A stretch of 64,000 bases of DNA from Mycobacterium sp. IS-1264 (GTDB taxonomy: Bacteria; Actinomycetota; Actinomycetes; Mycobacteriales; Mycobacteriaceae): NCBI RefSeq assembly GCF_001954195.1, contig NZ_MBES01000069.1, forward strand, positions 1 to 64,000. Direction: 5' to 3'. Made by a program: the position numbers and the translations under genes. Positions 29,646-40,100 of the stretch are shown piece after piece (positions within the stretch are counted from its first letter, which is position 1; the number at the start of each line of letters is the position of its first letter). The notes under the pieces are model-generated. The model made no database searches and was not told the DNA's origin. It saw only the letters and a list, made by a program, of their open reading frames with translations.

Positions 29646-31514
29646 ATGGTCCGGGTCAGCCTGTGGATCAGCGTGGCGGTGGTCGCGGTGCTGTTCGGCT
29701 GGGGCAGCTGGCAGCGGCGTTGGATCGCCGACGACGGGCTGATCGTGCTGCGCACGGTGCGCAACCTGCTGGCCGGCAACGGACCGGTGTTCAATCAGGG
29801 CGAGCGCGTCGAGGCGAACACCTCCACCGCCTGGACCTACCTGATGTACGTGGGCAGCTGGGTCGGCGGCCCGATGCGCATGGAATACGTGGCACTCGCG
29901 CTGGCCCTCGGGCTGTCCGTGCTGGGCGTGGCGCTGCTCATGCTGGGCACCGGGCGCCTCTACGCCCCCAGCCTGCGGGGCGCGCGGGCGATCATGCTGC
30001 CCGCCGGCGCGTTGGTCTACATCGCGCTGCCGCCGGCGCGTGACTTCGCCACCTCCGGTCTCGAAAGTGGTTTGGCGCTGGCCTATTTGGGATTGCTGTG
30101 GTGGATGATGGTCCGCTGGGGGCAGCCGCTGCGGACCCGCCCGGACAACCGGTTCTTCCTCGCCGCGCTGGCCTTCGTCGCGGGATTCAGCGTACTGGTG
30201 CGGCCCGACTTCGCACTCATGGGCGGCCTCGCCCTGATCATGATGCTGATCGCGGCCCGCACCTGGCAGCGTCGGGTGCTGATCGTGGTGGCGGGCGGAT
30301 TCCTGCCGGTCGCCTACGAGATCTTCCGGATGGGCTACTACGGCCTGCTGGTGCCCGGCACCGCCCTGGCGAAGGACGCAGCCGGCGACAAGTGGTCGCA
30401 GGGCATGACATATCTCTCGAACTTCAACGCGCCCTACGCAATATGGGCGCCCGTCGTGCTGCTGGTGCCGCTGGGCCTGCTGTTGATGGCCGCGCGGCGG
30501 CGGCCGTCGTTCCTGCGGCCCGCCCTGGCACCCAACTACGGACGGTTCGCGCGCGCCGTGCAAAGCCCGGCCGCGGTGGTGGTTTTCGTCCTGGTGAGCG
30601 GTCTGCTGCAGGCGCTGTATTGGATCCGGCAGGGCGGCGACTTCATGCACGCCCGAGTGTTGCTGGCGCCGCTTTTTTGTTTGCTGGCTCCGGTCGCCGT
30701 CATCCCGGTGATCATCCCCGACGGCAAGGTGTACCTACGCGAGAGCGGCCTGTGGCTGGCCGGTGCGGCCGGGGTGCTGTGGCTGGGAATCGCGGGCTGG
30801 TCGCTATGGGCAGCAAACTCACCCGGGATGGGTGACGACGCCACTCACGTCACCTATTCGGGCATCGTCGACGAGCGGCGCTTCTATGCGCAGGCCACCG
30901 GGCGCGCCCATCCGCTGACCGCCGCGGACTACCTGGACTACCCGCGGATGGCTGCCATTCTGACCGCCCTCAACAACACCCCGGACGGGGCGTTGCTGCT
31001 GCCGTCGGGCAACTACACGCAGTGGGACCTGGTGCCGATGGGTCAGCCACCAGCCGGCAAGCCGCCCCAAAAGCCGCAACACACGGTGTTTTTCACCAAC
31101 CTGGGCATGGTCGGCATGAACGTCGGGCTCGACGTGCGGGTGATCGACCAAATCGGGCTGGCCAACCCCATCGCGCAACACACGGGGCGACTGCAGCACG
31201 GCCGGATCGGGCATGACAAGAACCTCTTCCCCGACTGGGTTATCGCCGACGGCCCCTGGGTGAAGGTCTATCCGGGCGTTCCGGGCTACCTGGACGCGAA
31301 TTGGGTCGCCCAGGCGGCGGCGGCGCTGCAATGCCCCGAAACCCAGGCGGTGCTGAGCTCGGTGCGCGCCCCGATGACGCCACACCGCTTCGTCTCAAAC
31401 TTCTTGCATTCCTTCAAATTCACCCAGTATCAGATCGACCGCGTGCCGCTCTACGAGCTCGCCAGGTGCGGGCTGCCGGTGCCCGAGCCGGGCCCGCCGC
31501 CGCCCCGCGAGTGA
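29646..31514 (+). CDS. aftB: terminal beta-(1-2) arabinofuranosyltransferase AftB
   Basis: 622-aa GT-C membrane glycosyltransferase that adds the terminal beta-(1-2)-Araf residues of arabinogalactan from DPA. About ten transmembrane helices are followed by a C-terminal periplasmic domain. The GT-C Asp motif WIADDGLIVLRTVRN lies in the first periplasmic loop, and VEANTSTAWTYL is also near-invariant. I chose ATG at 29646 (MVRVSLWIS) because it matches the M. tuberculosis protein; ATG at 29589 would add 19 residues. Separated from fbpA by 325 bp that contain a probable promoter. Confidence 0.93.
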   Translation: MVRVSLWISVAVVAVLFGWGSWQRRWIADDGLIVLRTVRNLLAGNGPVFNQGERVEANTSTAWTYLMYVGSWVGGPMRMEYVALALALGLSVLGVALLMLGTGRLYAPSLRGARAIMLPAGALVYIALPPARDFATSGLESGLALAYLGLLWWMMVRWGQPLRTRPDNRFFLAALAFVAGFSVLVRPDFALMGGLALIMMLIAARTWQRRVLIVVAGGFLPVAYEIFRMGYYGLLVPGTALAKDAAGDKWSQGMTYLSNFNAPYAIWAPVVLLVPLGLLLMAARRRPSFLRPALAPNYGRFARAVQSPAAVVVFVLVSGLLQALYWIRQGGDFMHARVLLAPLFCLLAPVAVIPVIIPDGKVYLRESGLWLAGAAGVLWLGIAGWSLWAANSPGMGDDATHVTYSGIVDERRFYAQATGRAHPLTAADYLDYPRMAAILTALNNTPDGALLLPSGNYTQWDLVPMGQPPAGKPPQKPQHTVFFTNLGMVGMNVGLDVRVIDQIGLANPIAQHTGRLQHGRIGHDKNLFPDWVIADGPWVKVYPGVPGYLDANWVAQAAAALQCPETQAVLSSVRAPMTPHRFVSNFLHSFKFTQYQIDRVPLYELARCGLPVPEPGPPPPRE

Positions 31515-31739
31515 GTTCCCGAGCAGATTTTTTCGCCGCGTCTCAAACCGCTCGCGTCGCGCCGGCGCGGCGGATTGACAGCAAAATCACATCTATCGCG
31601 CCACCAGCGTGCGGCACCGGGTGGGCACATGCGGAAACGCCCTTCTCGGCCGCCTCGTTCGGCGCGAAAATCAGCGGAAATGACGGCCGGAGGAGCGTTT
31701 GCGGGAGCTCCTCGATGCGACCCGATGCCCGATGTTGTG
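31515..31739. other. intergenic region between aftB and the fbpA promoter
   Basis: No convincing gene. Just after the aftB stop is an imperfect hairpin-like stretch (GAGCAGATTTTTTCGCCGCG) that shares an ATTTTTTCGC core with the palindromic element at 12365-12420. A short open frame from 31575 has no ribosome-binding site and unfavourable composition. The rest shows nothing I can name. Confidence 0.5.
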
Positions 31740-31740
31740 A

Positions 31741-31769
31741 TTGACTACACGGGCACTGCTGCGCCTAAT
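31741..31769 (+). promoter_or_regulatory. putative SigA-type promoter for fbpA
   Basis: TTGACT (31741-31746) and CCTAAT (31764-31769) are separated by 17 bases, close to the -35/-10 pattern (TTGACA, TATAAT). It lies about 71 bp upstream of the fbpA start. High expression of antigen 85A would fit. The assignment is by eye, with no transcript data. Confidence 0.45.
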
Positions 31770-31839
31770 CGCATGCAGTCGGACCCAATCGATCATGCGC
31801 GGGGACGAAAGATGCGCCCGAAAGGATGAGGAAGCAAGG

Positions 31840-32886
31840 ATGAAGCTTGTTGACAGAGTTCGCGGTGCCGTAGCGGCTATGCCGCGCCGGCTCGTGGTGG
31901 GTGCTGTTGGGGCAGCCCTGCTGTCGGGCCTGATCGGCGTCGTGGGGGGCCCGGCGACCGCCGGGGCGTTCTCTCGGCCGGGCCTGCCGGTGGAGTACCT
32001 GCAGGTTCCTTCCGCGGCGATGGGCCGCGACATCAAGGTTCAGTTCCAGAGCGGTGGCGCCAACGCGCCGGCGCTGTACCTGCTGGACGGTATGCGCGCG
32101 CAGGACGACTTCAACGGCTGGGACATCAACACTCCCGCCTTCGAGTGGTACAACCAGTCGGGCATTGCCGTGGCCATGCCGGTCGGCGGTCAGTCCAGCT
32201 TTTACTCCGACTGGTACAAGCCCGCCTGCGGTAAGGCCGGCTGCACCACCTACAAGTGGGAAACCTTCCTGACCAGCGAGCTGCCGCAGTACCTGGCGGC
32301 GCAAAAGCAGGTCAAGCCCACCGGCAGCGCCGCGGTCGGCCTGTCGATGGCCGGATCGTCGGCGTTGATCCTGGCGGCCTACCACCCCGACCAGTTCGTC
32401 TACGCCGGTTCGCTCTCGGCGCTGCTGGACCCGTCGCAGAGCATGGGCCCGTCGCTGATCGGCCTGGCGATGGGTGACGCCGGCGGCTACAAGAAAGACG
32501 ACATGTGGGGCCCGTCCAGTGACCCGGCGTGGCAGCGCAACGACCCGTCGCTGCAGGTCGGCAAGCTCGTCGCCAACAACACCCGCATCTGGCTCTACTG
32601 CGGTAACGGCAAGCCGTCGGACCTCGGTGGCGACAACCTGCCCGCGAAGTTCCTGGAGGGCTTCGTGCGGACCAGCAACCTGAAATTCCAGCAGGCGTAC
32701 AACGCCGCCGGCGGTCACAACGCCGTGTGGAACTTCGACGCCAACGGCACCCACGACTGGCCGTACTGGGGAGCGCAGCTGCAGGCCATGAAGCCTGACC
32801 TGCAGCAGGTGCTCGGCGCCACGCCCGGCGCCGGCCCCGCGACCGCTGCCGCCACCAACGCCGGCAGCAGCACCACCGGCACGTAG
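31840..32886 (+). CDS. fbpA: antigen 85A, mycolyltransferase FbpA
   Basis: 348-aa secreted alpha/beta-hydrolase that transfers mycolic acids between trehalose monomycolates and to arabinogalactan; it also binds fibronectin. Signal peptide 1-43 ending ATAGA before the mature FSRPGLPVEYLQ. The nucleophile Ser is in GLSMAGSSA (S169, i.e. mature 126), with conserved VQFQSGGANAPALYLLDG and the His in the C-terminal NFDANGTHDWPYWG. The ATG at 31840 with AGGAAGCAAGG just before gives the known N-terminus; upstream in-frame codons are not used. Followed by a strong hairpin terminator. Close to Ag85A in sequence, though A/B/C paralogues are alike; synteny supports A. Confidence 0.95.
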   Translation: MKLVDRVRGAVAAMPRRLVVGAVGAALLSGLIGVVGGPATAGAFSRPGLPVEYLQVPSAAMGRDIKVQFQSGGANAPALYLLDGMRAQDDFNGWDINTPAFEWYNQSGIAVAMPVGGQSSFYSDWYKPACGKAGCTTYKWETFLTSELPQYLAAQKQVKPTGSAAVGLSMAGSSALILAAYHPDQFVYAGSLSALLDPSQSMGPSLIGLAMGDAGGYKKDDMWGPSSDPAWQRNDPSLQVGKLVANNTRIWLYCGNGKPSDLGGDNLPAKFLEGFVRTSNLKFQQAYNAAGGHNAVWNFDANGTHDWPYWGAQLQAMKPDLQQVLGATPGAGPATAAATNAGSSTTGT

Positions 32887-32906
32887 CAGCCAGCCGAAAG
32901 CAACAC

Positions 32907-32948
32907 CACTAAATGGCGGCGATCCCTCGGGGTCGCCGCCATTTAGTG
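32907..32948. terminator. strong stem-loop terminator after fbpA
   Basis: A perfect 16-bp stem (CACTAAATGGCGGCGA at 32907-32922 pairing with TCGCCGCCATTTAGTG at 32933-32948) closes a 10-base loop. It begins 21 bp past the fbpA stop and precedes mpt51 on the same strand. No U-run follows, which is common for mycobacterial hairpin terminators. Confidence 0.8.
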
Positions 32949-33010
32949 ATTTACGCCGCCCATCGGGTGTGGATAGTGTGCTCACAGCGACTAGACGATG
33001 GAGGGTGGAC

Positions 33011-33919
33011 ATGAGGGGTCTGTCAGCGCTGCTGCGGGTGTTCTGCGTTGCCGCACTATCGGTCGGGTTCGGCGGGGCGGCTCTGGGGCTAGGGGCTCCC
33101 GGAACCGTCGGCAAAGCCAAGGCCGCGGGCTACGAAAGCCTGATGGTGCCGTCGGCGGCCATGGGCCGCGACATCCCCGTGGCCTTCCTGGGCGGCGGGC
33201 CGCACGCGGTCTACCTCCTCGACGCCTTCAATGCCGCCCCGGACGTCAGCAACTGGGTGACCGCGGGTAACGCGATGAACACCTTGGCCGGCAAGGGGAT
33301 CTCGGTGGTAGCGCCCGCGGGTGGCGCCTGGAGCATGTACACCAACTGGGAGAACGACGGCAGCAAGCAGTGGGACACGTTCCTGTCCAGCGAACTGCCC
33401 AACTGGCTGGCCGCCAACAAGGGCCTGGCCCCCGGCGGCCACGCCGCGGTGGGCGCCTCGCAGGGGGGCTATGCCGCGATGGCGCTGGCCTGCTTCCACC
33501 CCGACCGCTTCGGCATGGCGGGTTCGCTGTCCGGCTTCCTCTACCCGTCGAGCACCAACTCCAACGGCGCGATCCTGGCCGGCCTGCAGCAGTACGGCGG
33601 CGTGGACGGCAACGGCATGTGGGGCGCCCCGCAGCTGGGCCGGTGGAAGTGGCACGACCCGTACGTGCACTCCACGCTGCTGGCGCAGAACAACACCCGG
33701 GTATGGGTTTACAGCCCGACGAACATGGGCGGTGACGACGCCGCGATGGCCGGCCAGGCGGGCGCGGCGATGGGCAGCGCCCGGGAGTTCTACCAGCAGT
33801 ACCGCAGCAACGGCGGGCACAACGGCCACTTTGACTTGGGCGGCGGTGGCAACGACTGGGGTTCGTGGTCGGGGCAGCTGGGTGCGATGTCGGGAGACAT
33901 CGTCGGCGCCATTCGCTAG
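33011..33919 (+). CDS. mpt51: MPT51/FbpD, secreted antigen 85-related protein
   Basis: 302-aa exported paralogue of antigen 85. Signal peptide (about 1-33, ending near KAKAAG) then AGYESLMVPSAAMGRDIPVAFLGGG. The alpha/beta-hydrolase core is present (GASQGGYAAMAL, NGGHNGHFDLGG), but the family is reported to lack mycolyltransferase activity and to bind fibronectin or other matrix ligands. It lacks several Ag85 residues around the catalytic region. ATG at 33011 chosen for the signal peptide; an in-frame upstream ATG at 32969 would add 14 residues overlapping the terminator side. Own promoter expected after the fbpA terminator. Confidence 0.9.
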   Translation: MRGLSALLRVFCVAALSVGFGGAALGLGAPGTVGKAKAAGYESLMVPSAAMGRDIPVAFLGGGPHAVYLLDAFNAAPDVSNWVTAGNAMNTLAGKGISVVAPAGGAWSMYTNWENDGSKQWDTFLSSELPNWLAANKGLAPGGHAAVGASQGGYAAMALACFHPDRFGMAGSLSGFLYPSSTNSNGAILAGLQQYGGVDGNGMWGAPQLGRWKWHDPYVHSTLLAQNNTRVWVYSPTNMGGDDAAMAGQAGAAMGSAREFYQQYRSNGGHNGHFDLGGGGNDWGSWSGQLGAMSGDIVGAIR

Positions 33920-34028
33920 CCAGACGGTGCCGGTGCGCCGAGCCGGTACGGTGGTGGGTGCAGCAGAGGGCGGGACGGCCGCCTATCTCTATATGAGCTG
34001 CGACTTCCGACTCTGCTAGCAGGAGAAC

Positions 34029-35036
34029 ATGGCCACCACCGCCCGGCGTAGACGCCGAATCCTCGCCTGGGTTGCCGCTCTTTCGATGGCCGCCGTCGTA
34101 TTGCTGGTGATCGTGGGCGTGGTGATGCTGCTGCGCAGCCCCTCGTCGCCGCCCAGCGCGGTGCCGCCCGGCGTCCTGCCGCCGTCGTCGACGACGAGCC
34201 ACCCCCACAAACCGCGACCCGCCTCGCAGGACGCCTCGTGTCCCGACGTGCAGTTGGTCAACGTCCCGGGCACGTGGGAGTCCTCGGTGCAGGACGATCC
34301 GGGCAATCCGATGCAGTTCCCGAATGCGTTGCTGCACAAAGTGACTGCCCAGCTCGGCCAGCAGTTTCCGGCCGCCCGGGTGCTGTCGTACACCACCCCG
34401 TACACGGCGCAGTTCCACAACCCACTGAGCGGGGACACGCAGATGTCCTACAACGACAGCCGCGCCGAGGGCACCCGCGCCACCGTCCAGGCGATGACCG
34501 ACATGAACAACAAGTGCCCCTTGACCAGTTACGTGCTGATGGGTTTTTCGCAGGGTGCGGTAATCGCGGGGGATATCGCCAGCGACATCGGCAACGGCCG
34601 CGGCCCCGTCGACGACGACCTGGTGCTCGGTGTGACATTGATCGCCGACGGCCGTCGCCAGCAGGGGGTGGGCAACGACATCGGGCCCAACCCGCCGGGG
34701 GAGGGCGCCGAGGTCACCTTGGCCGAGGTGCCGATGTTGTCCGGCCTCGGGTTGACCATGACCGGGGCACGACCGGGCGGCCTCGGTGCGCTCAACGACA
34801 GGACGAACGAGATCTGCGCGCCGGGCGATCTCATCTGCGCAGCCCCGAACGAGGCGTTCAGCGTCGCCAACCTGCCGGCCACGCTGAACACGCTCGCCGG
34901 CGGCGCCGGCCAGCCGGTGCACGCGCTGTACGCGACCACCCAGTTCTGGAACTTAGACGGGGTCCCTGCGACGGATTGGACGTTGAACTGGGCCCACGGG
35001 CTCCTCGACAACGCGCCGCATCCCAAACACGGCTGA
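34029..35036 (+). CDS. cutinase-like phospholipase/thioesterase Culp6 (Rv3802c-like)
   Basis: 335-aa membrane-anchored serine esterase of the cutinase family, essential in M. tuberculosis and linked to mycolate/envelope lipid remodelling. N-terminal anchor (about 14-37, AWVAALSMAAVVLLVIVGVVML), Pro/Ser linker, then the hydrolase domain. The catalytic Ser is in GFSQGAVIAG (S174), and Asp/His in ICAPGDLICAAP and QPVHALYATT. Two Cys pairs typical of cutinases are seen (SCPDVQ...NKCPL and EICAPGDLIC). AGGAG at 34021 precedes the ATG at 34029. It sits directly before the fadD32-pks13-accD4 operon. Confidence 0.93.
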   Translation: MATTARRRRRILAWVAALSMAAVVLLVIVGVVMLLRSPSSPPSAVPPGVLPPSSTTSHPHKPRPASQDASCPDVQLVNVPGTWESSVQDDPGNPMQFPNALLHKVTAQLGQQFPAARVLSYTTPYTAQFHNPLSGDTQMSYNDSRAEGTRATVQAMTDMNNKCPLTSYVLMGFSQGAVIAGDIASDIGNGRGPVDDDLVLGVTLIADGRRQQGVGNDIGPNPPGEGAEVTLAEVPMLSGLGLTMTGARPGGLGALNDRTNEICAPGDLICAAPNEAFSVANLPATLNTLAGGAGQPVHALYATTQFWNLDGVPATDWTLNWAHGLLDNAPHPKHG

Positions 35037-35198
35037 TATGGCCGCGCGTGAGGCCGATACGTGACGGAATCGGCGGTACCTTGTGATTTGGTCTGCCGCG
35101 TGCCGCCCCTTAACATTAAGAGAAAAGTAAGAGCATTTGGATCGTGACCCGTTTGGGTCGAAGCTGGCACCCAATCGACGCGCGCCTCAGCATGCGCC

Positions 35199-35229
35199 GT
35201 GACAGGGCCGGCTTGCGCGCGGTTATAAC
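35199..35229 (+). promoter_or_regulatory. putative promoter for fadD32-pks13-accD4
   Basis: GTGACA (35199-35204) and TATAAC (35224-35229) are separated by 19 bases in the 237-bp gap before fadD32. This is a little long but otherwise close to a SigA-type promoter. It would give a leader of roughly 35-40 nt ending in the AGGAG ribosome-binding site at 35261. Identified by eye only. Confidence 0.45.
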
Positions 35230-35273
35230 GTCGGAGCAGCCGACCAAATTGTGTTGTGACAGGAGAAACCGGA

Positions 35274-37172
35274 ATGGCGTACCACAACCCGTTCATCGTC
35301 AACGGAAAGATCAGGTTCCCGGACAACACCAACCTGGTCAAGCACGTTGAGAAGTGGGCGCGGGTGCGTGGCGACAAGCTGGCCTACCGGTTCGTCGACT
35401 TCTCCACCGAACGCGACGGTGAATACAAGGACATCTCGTGGGCGGAGTTCAGCGCCCGCAACCGTGCGGTGGCCGCCCGGCTGCAGCAGGTCACCCAGCC
35501 CGGTGACCGCATCGCGATCCTGTGCCCGCAGAACCTGGACTATCTCGTCGCGTTGTTCGGCGCGCTGTACGCCGGCAGGATCGCGGTGCCGTTGTTCGAC
35601 CCCTCCGAGCCGGGGCACGTCGGGCGTTTGCACGCCGTGCTCGATGACTGCACGCCATCGACGATCCTGACCACCACCGAGGCCGCCGAGGGTGTGCGCA
35701 AGTTCATCCGCGCCCGCGCGGCCAAGGAGCGCCCCCGCGTCGTCGCCGTCGACGCGGTGCCCAACGAGGTGGCATCCACCTGGGAGGAGCCGGTGGCCGA
35801 CGAGAACACCATCGCCTACTTGCAGTACACCTCGGGCTCCACCCGCACCCCGACCGGCGTGCAGATCACCCACCTGAACCTGCCCACCAACGTGCTGCAG
35901 GTGCTGGAGGGGCTCGAAGGTAAGGAAGTTGACCGCGGCCTGTCCTGGCTGCCGTTCTTCCACGACATGGGCCTGATCACGGCGCTGTTGTCGCCGGTGA
36001 TCGGTCACAACTTCACCTTCATGACGCCCGCCGCGTTCGTGCGCCGGCCCGGCCGGTGGATCCGGGAGATGGCGCGCAAGCCCGACGACGCACCGGACTG
36101 CGAGGTCATCACCGTCGCGCCGAACTTCGCGTTCGAGCATGCCGCGTTGCGCGGTGTGCCCAAGGAAGGCGAACCGCCGCTGGACCTGAGCAACGTCAAA
36201 GCGATCCTCAACGGCAGCGAGCCGGTGTCCCCCGCGTCGATGCGCAAGTTCTACGAGGCCTTTGCGCCCTACGGTCTGCGCGAGACGGCGATCAAGCCGT
36301 CCTACGGTCTGGCCGAGGCGACGCTGTTCGTTTCCACCACACCGATGGACGAGGCGCCCAGGGTCATCCACGTCGACCGTGCCGAGCTGAACAACCAGCG
36401 CTTCGTCGAGGTATCCGCGGATTCGCCGAGCGCGGTGGCGCAGGTTTCCGCGGGCGTCATCGGCGTCGACGAGTGGGCCGTCATCGTCGACCCCGACACG
36501 GCCAGCGAGCTGCCCGACGGCCAGATCGGCGAGATCTGGCTGCACGGCAACAACATGGGCAGCGGCTACTGGGGCAAGGAAGCCGAAACCACCGAGATCT
36601 TCCGCAACATCCTCAAGTCGCGGATCAGCGAGTCGCACGCCGAGGGCGCCCCCGACGACGGCATGTGGGTGCGCACCGGCGACTACGGCACCTACTACAA
36701 GGGGCACCTCTATATAGCGGGCCGCATCAAGGACCTGGTCATCATCGACGGCCGCAACCATTACCCGCAGGACCTCGAGTACTCGGCGCAGGAAGCCAGC
36801 AAGGCGCTGCGGACCGGTTACGTGGCGGCCTTCTCGGTGCCGGCGAACCAACTGCCGCAGGAAGTCTTCGACAACCCGCACGCCGGTATCAAGTACGACC
36901 CCGACGACAGCTCCGAGCAGCTGGTGATCGTCGCCGAGCGCGCCGCCGGCTCGCACAAGCTGGACTACCAGCCGATCGCCGACGACATCCGCGCGGCCAT
37001 CGCCGTGCGCCACGGCGTCACGGTCCGCGACTTGCTGCTGGTGCAGTCGGGAACGATCCCGCGTACCTCCAGCGGCAAGATCGGGCACCGCGCCTGCCGC
37101 GCCGCCTACCTCGACGGCAGTCTGCGCAGCGGCGTCGGGTCCCCGACCGCCTTCGCCGGCGCCAACGACTGA
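35274..37172 (+). CDS. fadD32: long-chain fatty-acyl-AMP ligase FadD32
   Basis: 632-aa fatty-acyl-AMP ligase that activates the C50-60 meromycolic acid and loads it on the N-terminal ACP of Pks13. ANL-family motifs: YTSGSTRTPTGVQITHLNL (P-loop-like), WLPFFHDMGLI, NGSEPVSPASM, KPSYGLAEATLFVS, WVRTGDYGTYYKGHLYIAGRIKDLVIIDGRNHYPQD. The ATG at 35274 has an ideal AGGAG 8 bases upstream; an in-frame GTG at 35256 is possible. The longer MFV start used in M. tuberculosis is not available here. It ends 10 bp before pks13. Confidence 0.97.
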   Translation: MAYHNPFIVNGKIRFPDNTNLVKHVEKWARVRGDKLAYRFVDFSTERDGEYKDISWAEFSARNRAVAARLQQVTQPGDRIAILCPQNLDYLVALFGALYAGRIAVPLFDPSEPGHVGRLHAVLDDCTPSTILTTTEAAEGVRKFIRARAAKERPRVVAVDAVPNEVASTWEEPVADENTIAYLQYTSGSTRTPTGVQITHLNLPTNVLQVLEGLEGKEVDRGLSWLPFFHDMGLITALLSPVIGHNFTFMTPAAFVRRPGRWIREMARKPDDAPDCEVITVAPNFAFEHAALRGVPKEGEPPLDLSNVKAILNGSEPVSPASMRKFYEAFAPYGLRETAIKPSYGLAEATLFVSTTPMDEAPRVIHVDRAELNNQRFVEVSADSPSAVAQVSAGVIGVDEWAVIVDPDTASELPDGQIGEIWLHGNNMGSGYWGKEAETTEIFRNILKSRISESHAEGAPDDGMWVRTGDYGTYYKGHLYIAGRIKDLVIIDGRNHYPQDLEYSAQEASKALRTGYVAAFSVPANQLPQEVFDNPHAGIKYDPDDSSEQLVIVAERAAGSHKLDYQPIADDIRAAIAVRHGVTVRDLLLVQSGTIPRTSSGKIGHRACRAAYLDGSLRSGVGSPTAFAGAND

Positions 37173-37182
37173 ATCAGGAACC

Positions 37183-40100
37183 ATGGCTGACACAGACGAA
37201 CCTCAGGAGAACCCGCCCGCCAACAAGACCGACATGACGGTCCCCGAGATGCGCGAGTGGCTGCGCAACTGGGTGGGCCGGGCCGTCGGGAAATCGCCCG
37301 ACGACATCGACGAGTCGGTGCCGATGGTCGAGCTGGGTTTGGCGTCGCGGGACGCCGTGGCGATGGCCGCCGACATCGAGGACATGACCGGTGTCACGCT
37401 GTCCGTCGCGGTGGCCTTCCAGCACCCGACCATCGAATCGCTGGCGACCCGCATCATCGAGGGTGAGCCCGAGGTGGCCGACGAGCTGGACGACGCCGAT
37501 TGGTCGCGCCCCGGCCCGGCCGAGCGCGTCGACATCGCGGTGGTGGGCCTGTCCACCCGGCTGCCCGGCGACATGAACAGCCCCGACGAAACCTGGCAGG
37601 CCCTGCTGGAGGGCCGCGACGCCATCACCGATCTGCCCGAGGGCCGCTGGTCGGAATTTCTCGAAGAACCGCGCATCGCCCAGCGCGTCGGCACCGCCCG
37701 CACCCGGGGCGGCTACCTGAAGGACATCAAGGGCTTCGACTCGGAGTTCTTCGCCGTCGCCAAGACCGAGGCCGACAACATCGACCCGCAGCAGCGGATG
37801 GCGCTGGAGCTCACCTGGGAGGCGCTCGAGCACGCGCGGATCCCGGCATCGAGCCTGCGCGGCGAGGCCGTCGGCGTGTACGTCGGCTTCTCCAACAACG
37901 ACTACCAATTCCTGGCGGTCTCCGACCCCACCGTCGCGCACCCGTACGCGATCACCGGCACCGCCAGCTCGATCATCGCCAACCGGGTGTCCTACTTCTA
38001 CGACTTCCGCGGCCCCTCGGTCGCGCTGGACACCGCGTGCTCGAGCTCGCTGGTGGCGACGCATCAGGCGGTGCAGGCGCTGCGCAACGGTGAGTGCGAC
38101 GTGGCGGTCGCCGGCGGTGTCAACGCGCTGCTCACCCCGTTGGTGACGCTCGGTTTCGACGAGATCGGTCAGGTGCTTTCTCCCGACGGCCGGATCAAAT
38201 CGTTCTCGTCGGACGCCGACGGCTACACCCGCTCCGAGGGCGGCGGCATGTTCGTGCTCAAGCGGGTCGACGACGCGCGCCGCGACGGCGACCAGATCCT
38301 GGCCGTGATCGCCGGCAGCGCGGTCAACCACGACGGCCGGTCCAACGGCCTGATCGCCCCCAACCAGGACGCGCAGGCCGAGGTGCTGCGCCGCGCCTAC
38401 AAGGACGCCGGCATCGATCCGCGCACCGTGGACTACATCGAGGCGCACGGTACCGGCACCGTGCTGGGTGACCCGATCGAGGCCGAGGCGCTGGGTCGTG
38501 TCGTCGGGCGGGGTCGACCCGCGGACCGCCCGGCATTGCTGGGCGCGGTGAAAACCAATGTGGGACACCTGGAGTCGGCCGCCGGCGCGGCGAGCCTGGC
38601 CAAGGTGGTGCTGGCCTTGCAGCACGACAAGCTGCCGCCGTCGATCAACTTCGCCGGGCCGAGCCCCTACATCGACTTCGACGGCATGCGCTTGAAGGTG
38701 ATCGACTCCCCGGCCGATTGGCCGCGCTACGGGGGTTACGCGCTGGCCGGGGTGTCCAGCTTCGGCTTCGGCGGGGCCAACGCGCACCTGGTGGTGCGGG
38801 AGGTGCTGCCCCGCGACGTCATCGAGCGGGAGCCCGAGGTCGCGTCGGGCCCCGAAACCGAAACGGCCGAAGCCCCCACGCTGGAAAGCCACTCGCTGCG
38901 GTTCGACGATTTCGGCAACATCATTCCCGACGCGTCGGAGACGCAGGAGGAAGAATACGAGCTTCCCGGGGTCACCGACGAGGCGCTGCGCCTCAAAGAG
39001 ATCGCACTGGAAGAGCTTGCCGCACAAGAGGAGTCGGAGCCGACCAAGCCGCTGATCCCGCTCGCGGTGTCCGCGTTTCTGACGTCGCGCAAGAGGGCCG
39101 CGGCCGCCGAGCTCGCCGACTGGATGGAAAGCCCGGAAGGGCAGGCGTCGTCGCTGGAGTCGATCGGCCGGGCGCTGTCGCGTCGCAACCACGGCCGCTC
39201 CCGCGCCGTGGTGCTGGCCCACGACCACGAAGAGGCGATCAAGGGCCTGCGGGCGATCGCCGAGGGCAAACAGAAGCCGAACGTGTTCAGCACCGACGGC
39301 CCGGTAACCAGCGGCCCGGTGTGGGCGATGGCCGGTTTCGGTGCGCAGCACCGCAAGATGGGCAAGAGCCTGTACCTGCGCAACGAGGTCTTTGCCGAAT
39401 GGATCGAGAAGGTCGACGCGCTGATCCAGGACGAGCGGGGTTACTCGGTGCTCGAGCTGATCCTCGACGACTCGCACGAATACGGCATCGAGACTTCCAA
39501 CGTCGTCATCTTCGCGATCCAGATCGCACTGGGTGAGCTGCTCAAGCACCATGGCGCCAAACCCGCTGCGGTGGTTGGCCAGTCGCTCGGTGAGCCCGCA
39601 TCGGCCTACTTCTCCGGCGGACTGTCATTGGCCGACGCGACCCGCGTCATCTGCTCACGCTCGCACCTGATGGGCGAGGGCGAGGCGATGCTGTTCGGCG
39701 AATACATCCGGCTGATGGCCCTCGTCGAGTACTCCGCCGACGAGTTGAAGACCGTGTTCGGCGATTTCCCCGGCCTGGAGGTGTGCGTCTACGCCGCACC
39801 CAGCCAGACCGTGATCGGTGGGCCGCCCGAGCAGATCGACGCGATCGTCGCCCGGGCCGAGGCGGAGGGCCGCTTCGCCCGCAAGCTGCAGACCAAGGGC
39901 GCCGGCCACACCTCGCAAATGGACCCGCTGCTCGGCGAGTTCTCCGCGGAGCTGCAGGGCATCGCGCCCATGAGCCCAACCGTCGGGATCTTCTCGACTG
40001 TGCACGAGGGCAACTACATCAAGCCCGGCGGCGAGCCGATCCACGACGTCGCCTACTGGGTCAAGGGCATGCGGCACTCCGTCTACTTCACCCACGGCAT

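Noticed and set aside
31575..31829. Short + strand frame between aftB and fbpA
   Set aside because: No ribosome-binding site, unusual composition, and it overlaps the likely fbpA promoter.
35256..35273. Upstream GTG start for fadD32
   Set aside because: Not excluded, but the ATG at 35274 has an ideal AGGAG 8 bases upstream and that AGGAG would lie inside the longer coding sequence.
37174..39552. 792-codon antisense frame opposite pks13
   Set aside because: No family motif, and pks13 domains are unambiguous on the opposite strand.
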